A stretch of DNA of 64,000 nucleotides from Nocardioides sp. HDW12B. Lineage in GTDB: Bacteria > Actinomycetota > Actinomycetes > Propionibacteriales > Nocardioidaceae. The translations under genes were made by a program, and so were the position numbers. Location: assembly GCF_011299595.1 (NCBI RefSeq), contig NZ_CP049867.1, positions 3,782,001-3,846,000 on the forward strand. The letters run 5' to 3'. Positions 27,507 to 35,260 of the stretch are shown one piece after another. The first letter of the stretch is position 1, and each line of letters opens with the position of its first letter. The notes under the pieces were generated by a model. It was not told the origin of the DNA. It was given only the letters and a program-made list of their open reading frames with translations, and searched no databases.

Positions 27507-28022
27507 TCAGCCGGGGGAGGGGGCGTCGAGCGTGGCCTGCAGGGTCGGGCCGACCAGGGCGACGAGGTCGTCGACCGGCATCGAGGCGATCGGCTCCATG
27601 CGGGTGACGTAGCGCAGCACGGCGATGCCGCCCAGCTGGGCAGCGACCAGCTCGACCTTGACCGCGGTGGCATCGACGCGGCGGCTGCGCAGCAGCGGTG
27701 TCAGGACGGTCCGGCTGAGCAGCGCGACCAGCAGCTTGCCGCCGACCGCGCTGTCGGCGCTCGAACGCACCGTGCGCATCACCCGCTCGCGGGTGCGCGG
27801 GTTCTCGCAGAGGTCGAAGAACCGTCGGGCGATCCGGTGGCCGGTCGTGACGCTCCGCCCCTCGGCAGCGCGGGGCGCGGGCACCGGCGCGGCCGACCCG
27901 TCGTCGGGGCTGCCGTCGACGTGATCGGTGGTGCCGGCGGCGACACCGGTGACGTCGGAGGACGGGCGGGTGCGGGTCGGGGCGCCCAGGCCGGTCAGCG
28001 CACGGGGCGGGACGCCGATCAC
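27507..28022 (-). CDS. TetR C-terminal domain protein lacking the DNA-binding half
   Basis: 171 residues. Residues ~65-168 (HRIARRFFDLCENPRTRERV ... RYVTRMEPIASMP ... VGPTLQATLDA) match the ligand-binding C-terminal domain of a large TetR regulator group. The expected N-terminal helix-turn-helix is absent in any frame upstream; the first ~60 residues are Pro/Gly-rich without structure. Most likely a truncated regulator, possibly non-functional. ATG 28022 has no clear ribosome-binding site. Confidence 0.5.
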   Translation of the reverse strand: MIGVPPRALTGLGAPTRTRPSSDVTGVAAGTTDHVDGSPDDGSAAPVPAPRAAEGRSVTTGHRIARRFFDLCENPRTRERVMRTVRSSADSAVGGKLLVALLSRTVLTPLLRSRRVDATAVKVELVAAQLGGIAVLRYVTRMEPIASMPVDDLVALVGPTLQATLDAPSPG

Positions 28023-28057
28023 CGGAGCAGGCCCGCTCGACAGTGCGGTGCTTCGGA

Positions 28058-28070
28058 GTCACCTGGTGAC
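28058..28070. promoter_or_regulatory. Palindrome upstream of the TetR remnant
   Basis: GTCACC-T-GGTGAC, a perfect 13-base palindrome 36 bases before the start. It could be a relic TetR operator; inference only. Confidence 0.3.
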
Positions 28071-28158
28071 CTCGATCCACGACACAACCGGCTCACCGTG
28101 CTCACGCCGACCATCGTGCGGGAGCCGGTGGGATCGACGTCCCCGGACACGCCGAGGG

Positions 28159-29094
28159 TCAGTCCTCCGAGGAGTCCTGCTCGTCGCGGCCGCTGCGCGA
28201 CCGCTCACGCGCCTGTCGGCGTCGGCGGACCTTCTCGATGACCTCGGCACCCGTGACCGGGGTGTCGTCCGCGGGGCTGGAGGAGGCGCCGCCGGTCCCG
28301 GACGGCTCCGTCGGGACGGGGGTGGCGGACCGCTTCTCGCCCGACCCCGTGGCGCCCGACGCCTTGGTCCCGGTCGGCTTGGCGCTCGACGCCTTGGCGC
28401 CCAACGTCTTGGCCCCGGTCGACCTCGCCGCCGCCTCGCGGTCACGGCGCGCCCGCGCCTTCCGCTTGGCCTCGGCGGCGGAGAAGCCCGTCGTGCTCGC
28501 CCGGCGCGCGGGCGCCGGGGCCGGTGCGGGTGGCTCGGGGGACGTGCGTGCGGCGCTCCGCTTCGTCGGGGCGGCAGGGGGAGGCGACGTCTCCTCGGGC
28601 TCACCCAGACCCGGTCGGCCCGAGGCGCTCGACAGCACGAACACCAGGGCGAGGTTGGCGACGAGGATCAGCACCTCGGCGGGCGTGGAGAGCCAGTTCT
28701 GCTCGGCGAGGTAGACCAGGCCCGGCAGCGGCGCCACGACGGCGAAGGCCGCCCGCAGCGCGAGCGCCACCCAGCGCAGGCGTCCGGTCACGGCGTCGGA
28801 GACCGCGTCGCAGACGAGGAAGCACCACGCGAGCGTGGGGAGGCTGAAGAGCCACCCGAGCAGGGGCGTCAGGGTGGCCGGTGACCCGGCCGGCCAGCTG
28901 AGGACCGAGAAGAGCAGGCAGACCCAGGCGGCGACGACCAGCCCCCGCTGGTTGGGCAGCCGGCGCGCCAGCGGCGCGAGCCCGAGCAGCACCAGCACCC
29001 AGCCCACCGGGTCGGCGATCCAGTCGTAGCCGTCGGGCGGGATGTCGAGGAAGACGATCACCAGGCCCATGACGACGGTCTGCAGCGAGGTCAC
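28159..29094 (-). CDS. Membrane protein with charged cytoplasmic tail
   Basis: 311 residues from GTG 29094. Four to five hydrophobic helices occupy residues ~1-155 (SLQTVVMGLVIVFLDIPPDG at the start, then two helical pairs). A ~150-residue low-complexity tail rich in Ala, Lys, Arg, Thr and Ser follows, ending EKVRRRRQARERSRSGRDEQ. Unrecognised family. GTG 29094 is seven bases after TAGAGT, which overlaps the MATE stop codon; an in-frame GTG at 29103 would add three residues but sits inside the box. Confidence 0.75.
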   Translation of the reverse strand: MTSLQTVVMGLVIVFLDIPPDGYDWIADPVGWVLVLLGLAPLARRLPNQRGLVVAAWVCLLFSVLSWPAGSPATLTPLLGWLFSLPTLAWCFLVCDAVSDAVTGRLRWVALALRAAFAVVAPLPGLVYLAEQNWLSTPAEVLILVANLALVFVLSSASGRPGLGEPEETSPPPAAPTKRSAARTSPEPPAPAPAPARRASTTGFSAAEAKRKARARRDREAAARSTGAKTLGAKASSAKPTGTKASGATGSGEKRSATPVPTEPSGTGGASSSPADDTPVTGAEVIEKVRRRRQARERSRSGRDEQDSSED

Positions 29095-29101
29095 CTGCGG
29101 C

Positions 29102-29107
29102 ACTCTA
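29102..29107 (-). promoter_or_regulatory. -10 box for the charged-tail membrane protein
   Basis: TAGAGT on the minus strand, seven bases before GTG 29094. Its first three bases are the TAG stop of the MATE gene. Confidence 0.45.
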
Positions 29108-30472
29108 GTGAGGAGGGCTCGCCGCGACGGCCGATCCGGTCACCATCCAGGCGTTGCCGCGGGCCCGCCGCAGCAGCACGGCGGCGCGCCCTCCCATGAA
29201 CACCACGCAGAACGCGACCCAGAGCCACACGAGCCCGGCGGTGGCACCGAGGTCGTCGGTCACCGAGGCGACGACGAGGGCGCAGGGCACGAACGCCACG
29301 GTGACCAGCGTGCCGGCCTTCGCCAGGTAGGGGCCGTCGCCGGCCCCGATGAGGATGCCGTCGAGCACGAACACCACCCCGGCGAGCGGCTGGGCGACCG
29401 CCGCCACCAGCAGGGCGGGTGCCAGGGCGTCGACGACGGCGGGGTCGTCGACGAACAGCCCGCCCAGCACCGGCGCCCCGAGCGCGAGCACCACGCCGGT
29501 CAGCACGCCGAACCCGAGCCCGAGACGGATCATGCGACGCGTCAGCGAGCGGGTGCGGTCCAGGTCGCCGGCCCCCAGCGCCGTACCGGTGAGGGTCTGG
29601 GCCGCGATCGCCAGCGCGTCGAGGGCGTAGGCGAGGAACGTCCACAGCGTGAAGGCGAGCTGGTGGGCAGCGGTGGCGACCGTGCCGAGCGCCGCCGCGC
29701 CCCAGGTCATCGTCAGCAGGCAGGCGTGCAGGTTGAGGGTGCGGACCAGCAGCGGGGAGCCGGCGCGCGCGCTGCGTCGTACGCCGGGCAGGTCCGGGTG
29801 CCAGGTCGCCCCCTGGGCTGCGGCAGCGCGGAGCACCGCGCCGGCCAGGTAGGCCCCGGCGGCGCCCTGGGCGATGACGGTGCCGGCCGCCGAGCCGCCG
29901 ATGCCGAGGTCGAAGCCGTAGACCAGCACGACGTTGAGCACGATGTTGAGCAGGTTCGCGGCCACGGCCACCACCAGCGGCGTGCGGGTGTCGGCCATGC
30001 CGCGCAGCACGCCGGTCGCGGCGAGCAGCAGGAGCATCGGGGTGAGGCCGAGCCAGGAGATCCGCAGGTACGTCGTCGCCGCGGCCGCGACCTCGGCGTC
30101 GGTGCCGAAGAGGTCGACGAGGGGCGCCGTCGTCAGCACGCCGACGGTGGACAGCACGACGCCGATCCCGAGGGCCAGCCACAGGCCGTCCACGCCCTGC
30201 TGGAGGGCCCGGCGGGGCTGGCCAGCCCCCAGCTCCCGGGCGACCGCTGCCGTGGTCGCGTAGGCCAGGAAGACGCAGAGGCCGACGGCCAGGCGCAGCA
30301 CGACCGAGGCGATCCCGAGGCCGGCGAGCTCGGTGGTGCCGAGGTGCCCGACGACGGCGGAGTCGGCGAGCAGGAAGAGGGGCTCGGCGACCAGCGCGAG
30401 GAAGGCGGGGACGGCGAGCGCGAGGATCTGACGGTCGACCGCGCGGGTGCCTTCCGACCGTCGCCACGCCAT
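29105..30472 (-). CDS. MATE family efflux transporter (DinF-like)
   Basis: 455 residues, 12 hydrophobic segments in two homologous halves (FLALVAEPLFLLADSAVVGH at the start, GTSL-type repeats). Exports cationic compounds or metabolites using an ion gradient; substrate unknown. ATG 30472 is six bases after TAGGTT on its strand, with no purine-rich site, so leaderless. Confidence 0.9.
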   Translation of the reverse strand: MAWRRSEGTRAVDRQILALAVPAFLALVAEPLFLLADSAVVGHLGTTELAGLGIASVVLRLAVGLCVFLAYATTAAVARELGAGQPRRALQQGVDGLWLALGIGVVLSTVGVLTTAPLVDLFGTDAEVAAAATTYLRISWLGLTPMLLLLAATGVLRGMADTRTPLVVAVAANLLNIVLNVVLVYGFDLGIGGSAAGTVIAQGAAGAYLAGAVLRAAAAQGATWHPDLPGVRRSARAGSPLLVRTLNLHACLLTMTWGAAALGTVATAAHQLAFTLWTFLAYALDALAIAAQTLTGTALGAGDLDRTRSLTRRMIRLGLGFGVLTGVVLALGAPVLGGLFVDDPAVVDALAPALLVAAVAQPLAGVVFVLDGILIGAGDGPYLAKAGTLVTVAFVPCALVVASVTDDLGATAGLVWLWVAFCVVFMGGRAAVLLRRARGNAWMVTGSAVAASPPH

Positions 30473-30478
30473 GGGAGG

Positions 30479-30484
30479 AACCTA
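30479..30484 (-). promoter_or_regulatory. Leaderless -10 box for the MATE gene
   Basis: TAGGTT on the minus strand, six bases before ATG 30472. Confidence 0.55.
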
Positions 30485-30559
30485 TCTGTGCGTGTCGGCC
30501 AGGTGAACGTAGCGTGTCCCGAGGCCGGTCCCCGGGTGGCAATACCACCGCGCGGACCC

Positions 30560-30828
30560 TGTGCACAACCCCGGGTTTGCTGTGGATATCGGGCTGCCTC
30601 AGCGTCCCCAGGACGCGCCAGGGACCTTCGGCCCGGTGGCGAGAAGATGAACGGGACGTGACGAGATCTTTTTTCTGCACACAGGACCGAAATCACGAAC
30701 ATCGAGGTCAGACGCCGTTTTGGCGTCGGAAACTCTTCTGAGTCCACAGGCTTGTCCCCAACCTGTGCACACCCTCCCCGGGCGTGTTCCACATGCAGAC
30801 CCCAGTTATCCACAGGGCCTGTGGACAA
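30560..30828. promoter_or_regulatory. DnaA-box cluster
   Basis: Nonamers fitting TTRTNCACA: TTGTGCACA (30560-30568, minus), TTATCCACA (30806-30814, plus) and TTGTCCACA (30820-30828, minus). The last two face each other with five bases between. One-mismatch sites: ATATCCACA (30581-30589, minus), TTGTCCCCA (30752-30760, plus) and CTGTGCACA (30763-30771, plus). Confidence 0.7.
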
Positions 30829-30833
30829 CGGTC

Positions 30834-30863
30834 TTGGAGCGGCCTCCGGTATCGGGCTACGGT
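30834..30863 (+). promoter_or_regulatory. Probable dnaB promoter
   Basis: TTGGAG (30834-30839), 18 bases, TACGGT (30858-30863). The paired DnaA boxes end six bases before the -35 element. Confidence 0.45.
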
Positions 30864-30976
30864 CACGGCTTCGCAGGGCAACGGTGCCCGCCCCGGACCC
30901 GGTCCGCGGCGCCGTCCGGCATTTCGTCGGAGCCCCTCCCTACCGTCTCCCTCGGGACACAGACAAGGGGCAACGC

Positions 30977-32830
30977 ATGAGCATCGCGGAGCAGTCACCG
31001 GGGCGCGGACAGTCGTCCGCCGAGTCGTGGGAGGCGAGCTTCGCGCCGTACGCCGCGGAGGAGTACTCCTCACCGGGGTCGGACCGCATGCCGCCCCAGG
31101 ACCACGCGGCCGAGCAGTCGGTGATCGGCTCGATGCTGCTGTCGAAGGACGCCATCGCCGACGTGGTGGAGAGCATCCGCGGCACCGACTTCTACCGGCC
31201 GGCGCACGAGACGATCTTCGACGCCGTCATCGACCTCTACGGCCGTGGCGAGCCGGTGGACCCGGTGACGACCTCGGCGGAGCTGAGCCGGCGGGGCGAG
31301 CTGGTCAAGGTCGGCGGGGCGCCGTACCTCCACACGCTGTCGGCCTCGGTGCCGATCGCGGCCAACGCGTCGTACTACGCCGAGATCGTGCGCGAGAAGG
31401 CGATCCTGCGCCGCCTCGTCAGCGCCGGCACCAAGATCGTGCAGATGGGCTACGCCGGCGAGGGCATGGTCGACGACACCGTCGACGCCGCCCAGCAGGA
31501 GGTCTACCAGGTCACCGACAAGCGGACGAGCGAGGACTACGCACCGCTCAGCGCGATCATGGAGGGCACCCTCGACGAGATCGAGGCGATCTCGAACCGC
31601 GGCGGCGAGATGACCGGCGTGCCGACGGGCTTCCAGGACCTCGACGAGCTGACCAACGGCATGCACGGCGGCCAGATGATCATCATCGCGGCGCGACCGG
31701 CGGTCGGGAAGGCGCTGGCGCTCGACACCGTGCTGCCCACTCCGACCGGCTGGACGACCATGGGCGAGGTCGAGGTCGGCGACGACCTCATCGACGCCGA
31801 GGGCAACCCCACCCGCGTGGTGGCCGCGACGCGGGCGATGCTGCGGCGTCCCTGCTACCGCCTGACCTTCTCCGACGGCTCCACCATCGTGGCCGACTGG
31901 CAGCACCAGTGGGTCACGCGCGCCGGGGCCGGGTCCCCGTCTGCGACGGCCTCGGGCGTCGCCACCCTCACCACGGGCGAGCTGGCCCGCACCATCAGCG
32001 CCGGTCACACCATCGCGATGCCCGACGGCACCGCGGTCAAGGTCGAGAGCGTCGAGTCGGTCCCGACGGTGCCGGTGCGCTGCGTGCAGGTCGACAACGA
32101 CGCCCACCTCTACCTCGCCGGCCCGACCGGGATCCCGACCCACAACTCCACGCTCGCCCTCGACCTCTGCCGCGCGGCGAGCATCCACCACAACCAGGCC
32201 TCGGTCATCTTCAGCCTCGAGATGACGCGCAACGAGATCACGATGCGCCTGCTGTCGGCCGAGGCGAAGATCCCGCTCAACCACATGCGCAACGGCCACA
32301 TGACCGACGACGACTGGCAGAAGCTCGCCCGCAAGATGGGCGAGGTCTCCTCGGCGCCGCTCTTCATCGACGACAGCCCCAACATGACGATGATGGAGAT
32401 CCGGGCGAAGGCGCGGCGGCTCAAGCAGCGCCACGACCTGCGGCTGATCATCATCGACTACCTGCAGCTGATGAGCTCGGGCAAGAAGGTCGAGTCCCGC
32501 CAGCTCGAGGTCTCCGAGTTCTCCCGCCAGATCAAGCTGCTGGCCAAGGAGCTCAACGTCCCCGTCGTGGCGCTGTCGCAGCTCAACCGTGGACCCGAGC
32601 AGCGCGCTGACAAGCGACCCATGTTGTCCGATTTGCGTGAGTCTGGGTCGATTGAGCAAGATGCGGACATGGTGGTGCTCCTGCACAGAGACGACGTGTA
32701 CGAGAAGGAGTCGACCCGTCCCGGCGAGGCTGACCTGATCGTGGCCAAGCACCGGAACGGTCCGACCCGCGACGTCGTGGTGGCCTTCCAGGGCCACTAC
32801 TCCCGCTTCGTCGACATGGCGGCCGGCTGA
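30977..32830 (+). CDS. dnaB: Replicative DNA helicase DnaB with intein
   Basis: 617-residue precursor, about 472 after splicing. N-terminal domain at ~35-140 (AAEQSVIGSMLLSKDAIADV), then the RecA-like helicase domain with Walker A split by an intein: IIAARPAVGK (ending residue 245) resumes as STLALDLCRAASI (from 391). Walker B region is LIIIDYLQLMSSG, and motif H4 is SDLRESGSIEQDADMV. Opens the replication fork as a hexamer. Codon use is strongly GC-rich except at 32588-32689, around the RESG/SIEQ site. ATG 30977 lies about 113 bases after the promoter. Confidence 0.96.
   Translation: MSIAEQSPGRGQSSAESWEASFAPYAAEEYSSPGSDRMPPQDHAAEQSVIGSMLLSKDAIADVVESIRGTDFYRPAHETIFDAVIDLYGRGEPVDPVTTSAELSRRGELVKVGGAPYLHTLSASVPIAANASYYAEIVREKAILRRLVSAGTKIVQMGYAGEGMVDDTVDAAQQEVYQVTDKRTSEDYAPLSAIMEGTLDEIEAISNRGGEMTGVPTGFQDLDELTNGMHGGQMIIIAARPAVGKALALDTVLPTPTGWTTMGEVEVGDDLIDAEGNPTRVVAATRAMLRRPCYRLTFSDGSTIVADWQHQWVTRAGAGSPSATASGVATLTTGELARTISAGHTIAMPDGTAVKVESVESVPTVPVRCVQVDNDAHLYLAGPTGIPTHNSTLALDLCRAASIHHNQASVIFSLEMTRNEITMRLLSAEAKIPLNHMRNGHMTDDDWQKLARKMGEVSSAPLFIDDSPNMTMMEIRAKARRLKQRHDLRLIIIDYLQLMSSGKKVESRQLEVSEFSRQIKLLAKELNVPVVALSQLNRGPEQRADKRPMLSDLRESGSIEQDADMVVLLHRDDVYEKESTRPGEADLIVAKHRNGPTRDVVVAFQGHYSRFVDMAAG
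31712..32146 (+). other. Class 3 mini-intein in DnaB (145 residues)
   Basis: Inserted exactly between K245 and S391 of Walker A. It begins ALALDTVLPTPTGW, so it lacks the Cys/Ser nucleophile at position 1. It has W67 and block-B H65 (ADWQHQW), C124 in block F (VRCVQVDND) and T143 with terminal N145 (IPTHN), the W-C-T triplet that defines class 3 inteins, which use the block F cysteine as first nucleophile. No homing-endonuclease domain; residues ~70-115 are a short linker. Self-splicing is required for helicase activity because the P-loop is interrupted. Confidence 0.93.
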
Positions 32831-32869
32831 GTCGTCCCGGTGGGGGACCGCCGCGGCACCGCACGGCTC

Positions 32870-33367
32870 TCAGCGGGGGCAGTCGCGGCCGACCCGGGAG
32901 GCGGCACGGTGCTCGTGCAGCCCTGACCGGCCTTCGAGGGCCACGGTCGCGCGCAGGACGACGCAACGGTCCGCGTCGAGGCGCAGCGGCGCCAGGTCGG
33001 AGATCTCGCCACCGCGCGAGGTCCGGGTCCGCCCGTCGACCGAGGCCGTGACCTCGGCCTCCACCACCTCGGCGCCCACGTCGGCGTGGCCGACCTCCAG
33101 GCTCACGCAGATGGGGTGCCCGGGCCGGTGGCGGGCCCACAGCGTTGCGTGCAGCAAGGGTCCTCCGTCGTCACGGGCCACCGGCTCCAGGTCGACGGCG
33201 CTCAGCACCGGGTCTCCTTGCGAGCACGGACGGGCCGGCTCCTCGACCCGGTCCGGTCCCGGCTCCGTGGACCCCGAGCACGCGCTCAGGGCGACGACCA
33301 GCCCGAGGACACCGAGGGACGTCGCGGCCCTCGGGGAGGGGGCGAGCGTGCGTCGGCTCGATCTCAT
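32870..33367 (-). CDS. Lipoprotein, third gene of heliorhodopsin operon
   Basis: 165 residues. Signal peptide with lipobox VVALSAC, then a small domain with two later cysteines (RCVVLR near residue ~138 and RDCPR at the end). Unrecognised family. ATG 33367 overlaps the SRPBCC stop (ATGA), so the two are co-translated. The 3' end converges on dnaB with 39 bases between. Confidence 0.75.
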   Translation of the reverse strand: MRSSRRTLAPSPRAATSLGVLGLVVALSACSGSTEPGPDRVEEPARPCSQGDPVLSAVDLEPVARDDGGPLLHATLWARHRPGHPICVSLEVGHADVGAEVVEAEVTASVDGRTRTSRGGEISDLAPLRLDADRCVVLRATVALEGRSGLHEHRAASRVGRDCPR

Positions 33368-33879
33368 GCCGGGGCCCTCGGGATCGGCGACGACTCGGCA
33401 AGCGCCTTCCAGGTCCGCAGCTGCCTCCGCGCCATCACCAGGTCGCCCAGCGTCACGACCGCTGCCACCGGCCGGGACGTCTCCATGACGATCTTGAGCA
33501 GCAGCCGCGTGGACCCTTCGGCCGTCGGCACCACGTCGTACGTCATCCAGGCGCCGAGGATGAAGCCGGTCAGCGAGCGGCCCGGCTCGACGGCTTCGAC
33601 ACGCCCGACCGGGCGTCCTGCACAGGCGGTGAAGGCCTCGCCGACCACCGGCTCCGGCATCCCGAGCAGGGTCCGCGGGGAGCGACGCCCGAGGTTGTCG
33701 ACCCAGTCGTAGGAGTACGGCGCGACGCGGATCTGCGTCACCCACGGCCACACCTGCTCCGGGGGCGCGGCCACGGCGACGCCGCGCCACGCCACCAGCG
33801 TCGGGTCGGTCACGAAGCCGTCGCAGGCGTAGCGCCGCTCGACCTCGGCGTCGGTGACGCGCCAGCGGTCGCCGAGCAC
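33364..33879 (-). CDS. SRPBCC family protein
   Basis: 171 residues of the START/polyketide-cyclase fold that encloses hydrophobic ligands: VAVAAPPEQVWPWVTQI, WVDNLGRRSPRTL and TRLLLKIVMETSRP follow the usual strand/helix order. GTG 33879 is seven bases after the heliorhodopsin stop and its own stop overlaps the next start, so it is the middle gene of the operon. Binding of a lipid or retinoid is possible given context, but not shown. Confidence 0.82.
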   Translation of the reverse strand: MLGDRWRVTDAEVERRYACDGFVTDPTLVAWRGVAVAAPPEQVWPWVTQIRVAPYSYDWVDNLGRRSPRTLLGMPEPVVGEAFTACAGRPVGRVEAVEPGRSLTGFILGAWMTYDVVPTAEGSTRLLLKIVMETSRPVAAVVTLGDLVMARRQLRTWKALAESSPIPRAPA

Positions 33880-33886
33880 GCCGACC

Positions 33887-34684
33887 TCAGCCGGCCAGCG
33901 AGCCGGCGAAGATCTGCCAGGCCAGCGCCGACTTCGCTCCCAGGCTGAGCACGAGGTAGACCTTCTCGCCGTACGCGTAGCTCCGCCACCGGCCGATCTC
34001 GCGGTACTGCAACCACTGGTTCAGCGCGAAGCTCATGAAGAACACGAACAGCGACACGAAGATGCCGTAGACGAAGCCGGGCACGGTCTCGGAGCCGACG
34101 ATGTTGAACGTGATCGCGATCCACGGAACCGCGCCCGCGACGCAGCCGAACCAGAACGGCAGCATCGACGTGCGCGTGCGTCCTGGCGGGTTCACCTGCT
34201 CCTGCAGCCATCCGAAGAGGATCATCGAGACGTTCGCCCCGGCGATCGCGATCATCGCGACCAGCTGCGTGATGCCGGCGTAGGAGGCGATGAGCAGCAC
34301 CATGATCGTGGCGCTGACGGAGTACTCCAGCCAGCGGAAGCGGTTGATGCCGCCCCCCAGGTCGCGCTCGTAGCGGCCACGCAGCAGCGTTGCGGTGAGC
34401 AGGTGGTCGAGGGCGGCGAGGGCGAGGAAGACCGCGACCGCCGCCCCGATCGGTACGTCGAACGCGGACTCCGGCGCCGGGACCCGCGAGCCCGGAGGTC
34501 CTTCGGGGAAGGCGGTCGACAGGCTGATCGCGAAGTCGCTGGCCAGCAGCCACACCGCAACCGCCTGGGCGGCGTGCAGCACGGCGAGCCCGAGGTTCCA
34601 CCGGCGCAGGCCCGCGAGCGCGGCACCGTCGACGCCGGTGGCACGAGGCGGAGGGGCGTCGGAGGCGCGCGCTGTCGAGGTCAC
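33887..34684 (-). CDS. Heliorhodopsin
   Basis: 265 residues, seven membrane helices. The retinal Schiff-base lysine is K251 in SLGAKSALAWQIF of helix 7; the counterion is E120 in RWLEYSVSATIM of helix 3; H37 and H94 match the two conserved histidines of the family, and S247 matches the serine near the lysine. Heliorhodopsins sit inverted in the membrane and do not act as strong ion pumps. GTG 34684 lies six bases after GATACT (leaderless). First gene of an operon with SRPBCC and lipoprotein genes. No retinal-synthesis gene is in the window. Confidence 0.95.
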   Translation of the reverse strand: MTSTARASDAPPPRATGVDGAALAGLRRWNLGLAVLHAAQAVAVWLLASDFAISLSTAFPEGPPGSRVPAPESAFDVPIGAAVAVFLALAALDHLLTATLLRGRYERDLGGGINRFRWLEYSVSATIMVLLIASYAGITQLVAMIAIAGANVSMILFGWLQEQVNPPGRTRTSMLPFWFGCVAGAVPWIAITFNIVGSETVPGFVYGIFVSLFVFFMSFALNQWLQYREIGRWRSYAYGEKVYLVLSLGAKSALAWQIFAGSLAG

Positions 34685-34690
34685 CTGGCC

Positions 34691-34720
34691 AGTATCGGCC
34701 CCCCCGCAAGGCGGCATGAT
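34691..34720. promoter_or_regulatory. Back-to-back leaderless promoters, heliorhodopsin and deaminase
   Basis: GATACT (34691-34696, minus) is six bases before the heliorhodopsin GTG, and CATGAT (34715-34720, plus) is six bases before the deaminase GTG. The whole divergent region between starts is only 42 bases. Confidence 0.5.
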
Positions 34721-34726
34721 GGACGC

Positions 34727-35224
34727 GTGACCCTCAGCGACGCGGACCGCACGTTCCTCCGTCAGGCCGTCGACCTGGCCCGCCAGGCCCTCGAGGTCGG
34801 CGACGAGCCTTTCGGCTCGGTGCTGGTCTCGCCCGACGGCGAGGTGCTGCTGGCCGACCACAACCACGTCGGGGACGGCGACCACACCCGCCACCCCGAG
34901 CTCGCCATCGCCCAGTGGGCGGCCCAGCACCTGTCGCCCGGCGAGCGGGCGCGCTGCGTCGTCTACACCTCCGGGGAGCACTGCCCGATGTGCGCCGCTG
35001 CCCACGCCTGGGTGGGCCTCGGCCGCATCGTGTACGCCGGGTCGACGGCTCAGCTGACCACCTGGCTGGCCGAGGTCGGCGTACCGCCGGGGCCGGTGGC
35101 GCCACTGCCGATCGTCGCCGTCGCGCCCGGGCTCACCGTCGAGGGCCCGGTCGAGGAGCACGCCGACGAGCTGCGCGAGCTGCACCAGGTCGCGGGACGG
35201 CGTCGCACGGCACCGCCGACCTGA
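34727..35224 (+). CDS. Nucleoside/cytidine deaminase-like protein
   Basis: 165 residues of the zinc-dependent deaminase fold. Zinc and catalytic motif RHPELA (HPE rather than HAE) with GEHCPMCAAAHAW, and a typical N-terminus (FLRQAVDLARQALEVGDEPFGSVLV). Probably acts on a free nucleoside or base such as cytosine or guanine; tRNA adenosine deaminase is less likely because tadA homologues usually carry HAE and TLEPC. Divergent from heliorhodopsin and followed after 36 bases by a DNA glycosylase. Confidence 0.85.
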   Translation: MTLSDADRTFLRQAVDLARQALEVGDEPFGSVLVSPDGEVLLADHNHVGDGDHTRHPELAIAQWAAQHLSPGERARCVVYTSGEHCPMCAAAHAWVGLGRIVYAGSTAQLTTWLAEVGVPPGPVAPLPIVAVAPGLTVEGPVEEHADELRELHQVAGRRRTAPPT

Positions 35225-35260
35225 CGGCGTGAGGTTGGCGCGGCTGGGCAGACTGGCGAG

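Larger units (their letters stand above)
30473..30976. other. 504-bp intergenic region upstream of dnaB
   Basis: No credible gene. It holds the MATE promoter at its left end, a cluster of DnaA-box-like nonamers (30560-30828), an oddly AT-rich patch with a six-T run (30665-30675), and a probable dnaB promoter at 30834-30863. Confidence 0.75.

Noticed and set aside
30740-30793. Extra DnaA boxes at GAGTCCACA (30740) and TGTTCCACA (30785)
   Set aside because: Two mismatches each; expected by chance near other CCACA motifs.
30473-30976. Chromosomal origin (oriC)
   Set aside because: DnaA boxes are present, but dnaA, dnaN and rpmH are absent and only three boxes are full matches; kept as a DnaA-box cluster instead.
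32583-33140. Minus-strand frame of 185 codons overlapping the dnaB 3' end
   Set aside because: Pro/Arg-rich shadow of dnaB and the lipoprotein gene, without family resemblance.
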